Assembly (NCBI GenBank): GCA_937868185.1
Contig: CALMMG010000173.1
Span: 1 to 38,547 of the forward strand
DNA: 38,547 bases
Source: an uncultured Pseudomonadota bacterium
GTDB lineage: Bacteria > Desulfobacterota > Desulfobulbia > Desulfobulbales > Desulfurivibrionaceae
Direction: 5' to 3'
Position numbers and translations under genes: made by a program
The notes under the pieces: generated by a model
Database searches by the model: none
Seen by the model: the letters and a program-made list of their open reading frames with translations, nothing else
Told to the model about the DNA's origin: nothing
Part shown: in pieces, positions 31,425 to 38,547 of the stretch
How the letters are laid out: every line of letters begins with the position of its first letter
Numbering within the stretch: position 1 is the first letter of the stretch

Positions 31425-32237
31425 ATGAACCTCATTGAAGCTATCATCTTCGGCATCATCCAAGGCGGCACCGAATTTCTGCCCGTCTCCAGCTCGGCAC
31501 ATCTGGCCCTAGCCCATTATTTTCTCGGGGCCCAGGAATCTGACCTGGCCTTTGACGTCGCCTTGCACCTCGGCACCCTGCTGGCAATCCTCGCCTATTT
31601 CCGTGATGATTTTTGGCAGATGGGCAAGGCCGTCCTTGGCCTCCACAAAGATCAAGCAGAAACACAACGCCTGCGCAAGATGGCTTTCTTCATTGCCCTT
31701 GCCACCATCCCAGGTGCCTTAGCAGGCCTCGTGCTGGGAAAAGCCGCGGAAGACTATTTTCGGCACCCAGCCATGGTGGCGACAGCGCTGGCCGGGGCCG
31801 GGCTGCTGCTTTTCCTTGCGGACCGGGCAGGAAAACGCTCCCGGAAGTTTGAAAAAATAACCCTGATTGACGCCCTGCTCATCGGCCTTTCCCAAGCTTT
31901 AGCCATCATCCCTGGGGTCTCACGGAGCGGCAGCACCATTACCTGCGGTCTTGCCATGGGGCTCACCCGGCAGGCAGCGATCCGTTTTTCTTTTCTCCTT
32001 TCCGCCCCCATCATCTTCGGAGCAGGAGTGCATGAAATTCCAAAGATTATCAAAAATGGCATGCTCGAGGGGCAAACCATCCTCTATGCCGCAGGTTTTC
32101 TTGCCGCCGCCATCTCCGGCTACCTGTTTATTTCCTTTATCATGCAATACATCCGGGCCAGAAGCTTTGCCATCTTCGCGTACTACCGCTTTCTGCTCGC
32201 AGCCCTGGTTTTTATCGCCCTTTTCCTGCAACGATGA
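31425..32237 (+). CDS. uppP: UppP, undecaprenyl-diphosphatase
   Basis: UppP (BacA) is an inner-membrane enzyme that recycles undecaprenyl pyrophosphate to the carrier lipid for cell-wall synthesis. The two signature loops are present: GIIQGGTEFLPVSSSAHLAL (Glu17, Ser-rich loop) and IIPGVSRSGSTITCGLAMGL. The 270 residues and about eight hydrophobic helices are normal for the family. There is no visible Shine-Dalgarno. The methyltransferase gene starts 36 bases downstream and probably shares the transcript. Confidence 0.96.
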   Translation: MNLIEAIIFGIIQGGTEFLPVSSSAHLALAHYFLGAQESDLAFDVALHLGTLLAILAYFRDDFWQMGKAVLGLHKDQAETQRLRKMAFFIALATIPGALAGLVLGKAAEDYFRHPAMVATALAGAGLLLFLADRAGKRSRKFEKITLIDALLIGLSQALAIIPGVSRSGSTITCGLAMGLTRQAAIRFSFLLSAPIIFGAGVHEIPKIIKNGMLEGQTILYAAGFLAAAISGYLFISFIMQYIRARSFAIFAYYRFLLAALVFIALFLQR

Positions 32238-32273
32238 ACAGCAACGGCGTCCTTCGCCGCCATGGAGACCCTG

Positions 32274-32969
32274 ATGGATCCTGCGCAGCTTCCTGAAAAA
32301 CAATACGCCCGTCTCCGGGAAATCAGAAAAAACTACAAGGTGGACTTCGAACCGCTGCGTCTGCGCGGCAAGGAAATCCAACTACTGCAAGTCACTGACC
32401 TCGAACCGCTCCTGGCAGGAAAAGATCCCTTCGCGGATGTGGAAGACTTTCCCTTCTGGGTAAAACTCTGGGAGGCCGCCATGGTCCTGGCGGACCTCAT
32501 GCTCACCACCCCGCCAAGACATGAAGGGCAGACCCTGCTCGAACTCGGCGCAGGCCTGGGCGCACCAGGTCTTGCCGCCGCCCTTGCCGGATACCGGGTG
32601 ACCCTGACCGACTACGAGCCCCACATCCTTGATTTCCAGCGGGTCAGCGCTGCAGCCACCGGCCTCAAAGGGGTGGAATGCCGGATGCTCGACTGGCTGA
32701 AGCCGCCCACCCTGCCGCGCTTTAACACCATCATCGGCGCCGAGATCCTCTTTCGGGAAGAGTTTTTCGCCCCGCTCTTGAACATCTTCCGCTCACTGCT
32801 GGCAGACCAGGGCGTCATCTACCTGGCCCACGATGCCCGCCGCAAGAGCCTGCCCAAGTTTCTGCATCTGGCGGAAAAGGAATACGAAATAGCGACGAGC
32901 GCACGCAAGATGCGCAGCGACGACAAAGACCTGACCATCATCGTCAACCGGCTCACCCGCCGGAGCTGA
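32274..32969 (+). CDS. METTL21-like class I SAM methyltransferase
   Basis: The 231-residue protein has a Rossmann SAM-binding core: LLELGAGLGAPGLAAALAGY (motif I), LTDYEPHIL (acidic residue for the ribose), then FNTIIGAEILF. An N-terminal FWVKLWEAAMVLADLM segment is typical of METTL21/methyltransferase-16 type lysine methyltransferases, which act on proteins. The substrate is unknown. GGAG precedes the ATG at 32274; an earlier in-frame ATG at 32262 has no SD. It sits between uppP and a second methyltransferase gene, ten bases upstream of the latter. Confidence 0.85.
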   Translation: MDPAQLPEKQYARLREIRKNYKVDFEPLRLRGKEIQLLQVTDLEPLLAGKDPFADVEDFPFWVKLWEAAMVLADLMLTTPPRHEGQTLLELGAGLGAPGLAAALAGYRVTLTDYEPHILDFQRVSAAATGLKGVECRMLDWLKPPTLPRFNTIIGAEILFREEFFAPLLNIFRSLLADQGVIYLAHDARRKSLPKFLHLAEKEYEIATSARKMRSDDKDLTIIVNRLTRRS

Positions 32970-32978
32970 TAATCCACC

Positions 32979-33794
32979 ATGCGCTATCAAGATATCGACT
33001 GGGACACCATGTGGCAGGAATCCAGAGCCCACAAGTCCTGGAAAAAGAAAAAAAGCAGCGATTGGGACCAGCGGGCCGCCGGGTTTGCCGAGCGCAACCT
33101 CGACTCACCCTTTGTCGCGCAATTCATGGCTCATCTCCATACCGAACCCGACTGGACTGTTCTCGATGTCGGCAGTGGTCCCGGCACCCTGGCCATTCCC
33201 TTGTCCAGCCAGGTGCGCAAGGTAACAGCCCTCGACTATTCCGCCGCCATGCTGGCCGAGTTGAACAAGCAGGCCAAGGCAGCAGGCCGAGACAATATCA
33301 CCACTGTCCAGGGTTCTTGGACCGATGACTGGCAGGCACTGTCCATTCCCCGGCACGAGGTGGCCATTGCCTCCCGCTCCCTGTCGGTGGACGATCTGAA
33401 AGGGGCCCTAAGCAAGCTGAACGCCTGGGCCAGCAGAGCTGTCTATGTCGTGGACCGAGTTGGCGCCGGCCCTTTTGACCCAGATCTTTTTGGAGCCATT
33501 GGCCGCGATTTTGAGCCCGGCCCCGATTATATCTTCACACTCAACATCCTTTACACCCTCGGCATCCACGCCCAGGTCGATTTCCTCACCCTGGACAAGA
33601 GAAGAACTTACACCTCGCGGGAAGAAGCCTTGCAATCGTACCGCTGGATGGTGGATGATCTTACCGCCGAAGAAGAAGAGCGGCTGGCCGCCTATGTAAA
33701 TGCGCGCTTAAGCCACACCTCCGACGGCTCCTGGCAGTTAGCCAGGCAGACCCCGCCCCGCTGGGCTCTCATCTGGTGGCGCACAGACGGTTGA
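32979..33794 (+). CDS. Class I SAM-dependent methyltransferase
   Basis: The 271-residue protein begins with an acidic and Trp-rich head (DIDWDTMWQESRAHKSWKKK) followed by SDWDQRAAGFAERN. The SAM core is VLDVGSGPGTLAIPLS with VTALDYSAAMLAELNKQA and ITTVQGSWTDDW. The C-terminal half contains the strand YVVDRVGAGPFDPDLFGAIG. It is unrelated in detail to the methyltransferase upstream. Substrate is unknown; small molecules or a cofactor intermediate are as likely as RNA. It begins ten bases after the previous stop, so the two are cotranscribed. Confidence 0.87.
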   Translation: MRYQDIDWDTMWQESRAHKSWKKKKSSDWDQRAAGFAERNLDSPFVAQFMAHLHTEPDWTVLDVGSGPGTLAIPLSSQVRKVTALDYSAAMLAELNKQAKAAGRDNITTVQGSWTDDWQALSIPRHEVAIASRSLSVDDLKGALSKLNAWASRAVYVVDRVGAGPFDPDLFGAIGRDFEPGPDYIFTLNILYTLGIHAQVDFLTLDKRRTYTSREEALQSYRWMVDDLTAEEEERLAAYVNARLSHTSDGSWQLARQTPPRWALIWWRTDG

Positions 33795-33795
33795 T

Positions 33796-33824
33796 TTGCA
33801 TATTCCTGTCAACCCCGCTATAAT
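33796..33824 (+). promoter_or_regulatory. Promoter of mnmG
   Basis: TTGCAT (33796-33801), 17 bases, then a perfect TATAAT (33819-33824). The start near 33831 gives a leader of about 65 bases. The -35 match is weak. Confidence 0.6.
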
Positions 33825-33895
33825 CCGAGACTTTTCAGGGGCAGCATTAGGCGACTCCTGAACGAAAACAAGACCACCCCCAACCACTAACAACC

Positions 33896-35776
<1,881 letters not shown>

Positions 35777-35779
35777 CCT

Positions 35780-36562
35780 TCAACCGTGCAGGACATAGCG
35801 GACAAAGAGAAAGAGAATCTCCCGCCGAAAGAAGAGATAGAGCAGCGCCGCGATGGCCAGAAATGGCCCGTAGGGGATGACGGTCTTACCGCCCTTGCGC
35901 TGTTCGATCATGGCCCAAACACCCGCCACCACACCCATCACCGAGCTGCCGAACACCACAAAGGGCAGGGACTGCCAGCCCAAGAAAGCGCCGATCATGG
36001 CCAGCAGTTTGATGTCGCCGCCGCCCATGCCTTCCCGCTTGGTAAGCAGGTAATAGACCAGGGCGACCAGGTAAAAACTCCCCCCACCAAAGAGAATCCC
36101 CAACCCGGCATCCTGCCAGGTGACGAAGGGGTTGACAAAGGAGACGGCAAACCCGAGGGCAACGCCGGGCAGGCTGATCACATCAGGAATGATCTGGTGC
36201 TGAAAATCAATAAAGATGACCGCAATAAGAGCCGCACAGAAGACAAAATAAATGGGCAACAAGATGGTAAGACCAAAGTGAAGATACAGGGCCAGGGCCA
36301 TGAGCGCCATGGCACCCTCGACCAGGGGGTAGCGCCAGGAGATTCGCACCCCGCACTGCCGACACCTGCCGCGGAGAAAAAGAAAACTCACCAGAGGGAT
36401 GTTGTCGTACCAAGCAATCCCTTTTTTGCAGGCCGGGCAATGGGAGGCAGGAAAAACGACGGAACCGCCTTCCTCGGGCAGACGCACAATAACCACGTTG
36501 AGAAAACTGCCGATCAACGCCCCGAACAGCGCAACAAAAATAGAAAGCATATTCTCAGCCAT
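35780..36562 (-). CDS. Prepilin peptidase (PilD/GspO type)
   Basis: This inner-membrane aspartic protease cleaves and N-methylates type IV prepilins or type II secretion pseudopilins. The cytosolic zinc site CPAC (42, 45) and CRQC (67, 70) is complete. Catalytic Asp residues are those in IDFQHQIIPD and in GMGGGDIKLLAMIGAFLGWQ (Asp183, the GxGD motif). IGSFLNVVIVRLP is the family N-terminus. The 260 residues contain about seven to eight helices. AAGGA is ten bases before the ATG. No pilin gene is near. Confidence 0.95.
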   Translation of the reverse strand: MAENMLSIFVALFGALIGSFLNVVIVRLPEEGGSVVFPASHCPACKKGIAWYDNIPLVSFLFLRGRCRQCGVRISWRYPLVEGAMALMALALYLHFGLTILLPIYFVFCAALIAVIFIDFQHQIIPDVISLPGVALGFAVSFVNPFVTWQDAGLGILFGGGSFYLVALVYYLLTKREGMGGGDIKLLAMIGAFLGWQSLPFVVFGSSVMGVVAGVWAMIEQRKGGKTVIPYGPFLAIAALLYLFFRREILFLFVRYVLHG

Positions 36563-36622
36563 GCGTCATGTTTCCTTGCCCGACCATCGGGGATTTTTTA
36601 GGAGCCGTCACGGAACTGCCTG

Positions 36623-36652
36623 TTGCCAAACCGCAGAAATTTCTGCTATAGT
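36623..36652 (+). promoter_or_regulatory. Promoter with a perfect palindrome in the spacer
   Basis: TTGCCA (36623-36628), 18 bases, then TATAGT (36647-36652). The spacer holds the exact 14-base palindrome GCAGAAATTTCTGC (36633-36646), which abuts the -10 box and is a candidate operator. The unit would transcribe the CheW-like gene with a leader of about 168 bases. The minus-strand prepilin peptidase starts 60 bases to the left, so the site could also touch its promoter. Confidence 0.6.
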
Positions 36653-36772
36653 ACTCTACAAAATTTCCAGTCACAATAGGCCATTGGCCCAGCTTGAACT
36701 GAATAGATCATCCCGCCCCAGACATGGGCCGGATAAAATTATACGAGCAAGACCTGCGCCTCACAGTCTGCG

Positions 36773-36802
36773 TTGGCCCTGCTCTTTTTTCCTCTTTATA
36801 AA
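36773..36802 (+). promoter_or_regulatory. Second possible promoter before the CheW-like gene
   Basis: TTGGCC (36773-36778), 18 bases, then TATAAA (36797-36802). The start near 36809 would be only six bases before GGAG (36815-36818), giving a very short leader. Confidence 0.4.
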
Positions 36803-36826
36803 GCCAATGGCTGTGGAGTATTGCCG

Positions 36827-37864
36827 GTGATTCTTTCCCTCGACGAATCTATACAAAAACTCAAAACAGAGATCCTTTCCCAAGACTGGAGCCTGTCGCC
36901 AAGAAAAATCGAGCCCCTGCAGGCGGCCTTCATCTGCCTGAAAAATCGCTTCAGCACCAGGAAAAACGCCCTGGCCATTCTAACCATGGCGGACAGCGTT
37001 CTCCTCTACGCCCAAAACCGGCAGGATCAGGTTCCTCCTGAGTTCATCGATTTCCTCAAGGAAACCATGGCCCACGTGGTCAACATGTATGAGGACAGCA
37101 AGCTCGACCCGGACCGGGATGCCGAGGTGTTCAAAAGGGTGTACAGCAAATTTGCCAAGCTCAAGGAGAAGGTCGCCGCAGAAAAGGGCGGATCTCCCGA
37201 GCCAACGGGACATGTAGCAGAGGCTCCTATCGACTTGGACCCTTGGGCAGCGCCGATTTCCCTGGACGATGCCATCCCAGACCTTGCCCAAGCCAAGGCC
37301 GTGCCACAGGCTTCGACCAGGATTCTCGTACAGACCGCAGCCAAAGCCGTGGAACCAAAGCCCCTGCCAATCCAACCAGGGGCCATGATCCGGGCAATCA
37401 CCATCGGCAAGCTGCCCCTGGTGATTGCCGAAGAACACATCGCCCTCATCAAACCGCTCTCTGCTAAAAAGAGAAAAAAATATATCCAAAGCAGCCAGAT
37501 TCCCCTGAAAGATCTGGGGGGCTGGTTTCGTCGCCTCTCCGGCCAGATGAAAGGGCCCCTTGCCCTGCTCAAAAACAGCAAGCTGAAGAAACTGACCCTT
37601 CCCCTCATGATCCCCCGGGGCATTGGCCTCACGGACATCCCCGACGAAGAAGCCACCATGCTTGTGGTGGTAAGTAACGGGAACTGGCACGGGGTCATTC
37701 TCTGCCGCACCCTTGAGCAGGTAGCAACCCCGTTGCTCTCCTTGACTCGGGCTAAAAATGGCGACATTATCGGCCCGGCCCGGCTCGGGGAAGATCAAGA
37801 GCTGCAACTGCTGAACATCAGCCAACTGCTCGAACGAGAGGGTTTTCTTTTCATGCCGGAATAG
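36827..37864 (+). CDS. Unrecognised protein with a degenerate CheW-like C-terminus
   Basis: The 345-residue protein has three parts: a helical N-terminus (about 1-130: LDESIQKLKTEILSQDW, RKIEPLQAAFICLKNR), an Ala/Pro-rich linker (about 130-190), and a C-terminal beta domain (about 195-345). The last part resembles CheW in its order of strands: ITIGKLPLVIAEEHIALIKP, then MLVVVSNGNWHGVILCRTLE and GDIIGPARLGEDQELQLLNI. I infer a scaffold role near chemotaxis or surface motility, not an enzyme. The start is GTG at 36827, eight bases after GGAG; an upstream ATG frame has no SD. A PilZ gene follows after 50 bases. Confidence 0.7.
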   Translation: MILSLDESIQKLKTEILSQDWSLSPRKIEPLQAAFICLKNRFSTRKNALAILTMADSVLLYAQNRQDQVPPEFIDFLKETMAHVVNMYEDSKLDPDRDAEVFKRVYSKFAKLKEKVAAEKGGSPEPTGHVAEAPIDLDPWAAPISLDDAIPDLAQAKAVPQASTRILVQTAAKAVEPKPLPIQPGAMIRAITIGKLPLVIAEEHIALIKPLSAKKRKKYIQSSQIPLKDLGGWFRRLSGQMKGPLALLKNSKLKKLTLPLMIPRGIGLTDIPDEEATMLVVVSNGNWHGVILCRTLEQVATPLLSLTRAKNGDIIGPARLGEDQELQLLNISQLLEREGFLFMPE

Positions 37865-37914
37865 GATCGCTGCGTAGAGCAGGCAACCCACGCCACAGGA
37901 CAAGAGGGTTAACC

Positions 37915-38298
37915 ATGAAAAACAAGCGCAAGAACAGCAGGGTCCCGTTTCAGGTCATCATCGGCCTGGACTTTCCGGATCGAAGCCATGCGGAATGCGA
38001 AACCGCGGATCTAAGCCTCAAGGGGGTCTTCGTGCTTGGCGTCACCGGTCACAAGCTCGGCGAAAACTGTTTGGTCTCCCTCCGACTGGTGGGCTCAACC
38101 AGCCATCTGAGTCTGAAGATGAAGGGTACCGTGGTCCGGGTGGCAGAAGATGGACTGGCCCTGCACTTTTACGAGATGGACCTGGACAGTTTTTTCCATT
38201 TAAAGAATATCCTGTACTACAATTCCGGAAACCCGGACGCCCTGGACGAGGAGCTCTCCGCCCAGATCGAGAGCTTCCAGGACAACGAGCAAGAATAA
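37915..38298 (+). CDS. PilZ-domain protein, likely c-di-GMP receptor
   Basis: The 127-residue protein is a single PilZ domain. RKNSR (RxxxR, residues 5-9) and DLSLKGVFV (the D/NxSxxG motif) are both present, so c-di-GMP binding is expected. A beta-barrel body with VSLRLVG and MKGTVVRVAEDGLALHFYEM, and an acidic C-terminal tail, follow. AGAGGGTTAACC precedes the ATG. It is the likely partner of the CheW-like gene upstream, in one transcript. The output target is unknown. Confidence 0.9.
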   Translation: MKNKRKNSRVPFQVIIGLDFPDRSHAECETADLSLKGVFVLGVTGHKLGENCLVSLRLVGSTSHLSLKMKGTVVRVAEDGLALHFYEMDLDSFFHLKNILYYNSGNPDALDEELSAQIESFQDNEQE

Positions 38299-38377
38299 AG
38301 CCTTTTTCCATTGCTCCCCTAGCGCCTCTCCGTTATTTTTTCTTTTTACGATTGCACAACCTGTTCCGGAAAAAGCC

Positions 38378-38547
38378 ATGGCGATCATGCAGCTCACCAT
38401 CATCCCCCTCGGCACCCAAACCCCCAGTGTGGGTCAATACGTGGCCGATATTGAGCAGGCATTGCAGAGGGAAGGAGTCCCTCACACCCTGACCGACATG
38501 GGAACGATCATTGAGGGCGAACCCCAGGCGCTTCTTGCCCTGGCCGC
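38378..38547 (+). CDS. MTH1187-type thiamine-binding protein (fragment at window edge)
   Basis: The first 56 codons are present and the frame is open at the right edge. MAIMQLTIIPLGTQTPSVGQ, then YVADIEQALQREGVPHTLTD and MGTIIEGEPQALLAL match the small ferredoxin-like fold of the MTH1187/YkoF family, which binds thiamine or related molecules. MGTIIEG is the most telling segment. The SD is weak (GGAAAA). It lies 79 bases after the PilZ gene. Confidence 0.88.
   Translation, partial: MAIMQLTIIPLGTQTPSVGQYVADIEQALQREGVPHTLTDMGTIIEGEPQALLALA

Noticed and set aside
36725-36780. Possible riboswitch in the CheW-like leader (outer GGGCC/GGCCC)
   Set aside because: No known aptamer consensus, including c-di-GMP types, could be matched.

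Overview
The window is a GC-rich bacterial chromosome segment with dense, mostly C/G-ending genes. It looks like a motile, anaerobic, diderm bacterium, most likely a Desulfobacterota member of the Desulfobulbales type. That placement is inference. It rests on an Hcp/hybrid-cluster operon with an FNR-like operator, a Delta-type flagellar gene order ending in csrA-fliW, sigma-54 promoters in front of flagellar genes, and L-ring and P-ring genes that require an outer membrane. There is no rRNA, tRNA, CRISPR array, insertion sequence or prophage in the window.

Left arm (1-8534, all minus strand). The set begins with the first 20 codons of glmS, which runs off the left edge, followed by a NifS-type cysteine desulfurase and nadA as a tight NAD-synthesis pair. 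Next come a hibernation-factor/cold-shock fusion protein, a strong terminator, an MscS channel and an alpha/beta hydrolase. An AT-rich patch holds a decayed gene with one frameshift and one nonsense codon. nagZ, queC and sfsA complete the arm.

Flagellar region (8662-20458). A stand-alone FlhB C-terminal homologue is followed by flgF-flgG-flgA-flgH-flgI-flgJ-flgN-flgK-flgL-csrA-fliW. A near-consensus sigma-54 site lies before flgF and a second before flgI. flgM sits alone on the opposite strand behind fliW, with its own sigma-28 type promoter. The genes build the distal rod, P ring, L ring and hook-filament junction. CsrA/FliW are the translation switch that normally acts on flagellin mRNA, but no flagellin gene is in the window.

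Centre (20594-26733). polA, a PpiD/SurA-type periplasmic folding factor and a small membrane protein are on plus; plsY overlaps a J-domain gene on minus.

Stress and redox region (26898-31360). hcp, a zinc-ribbon HD phosphohydrolase and a ferredoxin-like protein follow an FNR/HcpR-like palindrome placed about 41 bases before a predicted start site. Then come a TlpA-like thioredoxin and a small secreted protein with strikingly different codon use, a strong promoter and a strong terminator.

Right arm (31388-38547). uppP (apparently leaderless), two SAM methyltransferases and mnmG are on plus and a prepilin peptidase on minus. These are followed by an unrecognised protein with a degenerate CheW-like tail, a PilZ protein, and the start of an MTH1187-type thiamine-binding protein that runs off the right edge.

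The points most worth a second look are the small secreted gene at 31065, the hcp-HD-ferredoxin module and its operator, the CheW-like/PilZ pair with a palindrome inside its promoter, the candidate CsrA sites before csrA, the two sigma-54 flagellar promoters, and a short repeat shared by two intergenic regions.
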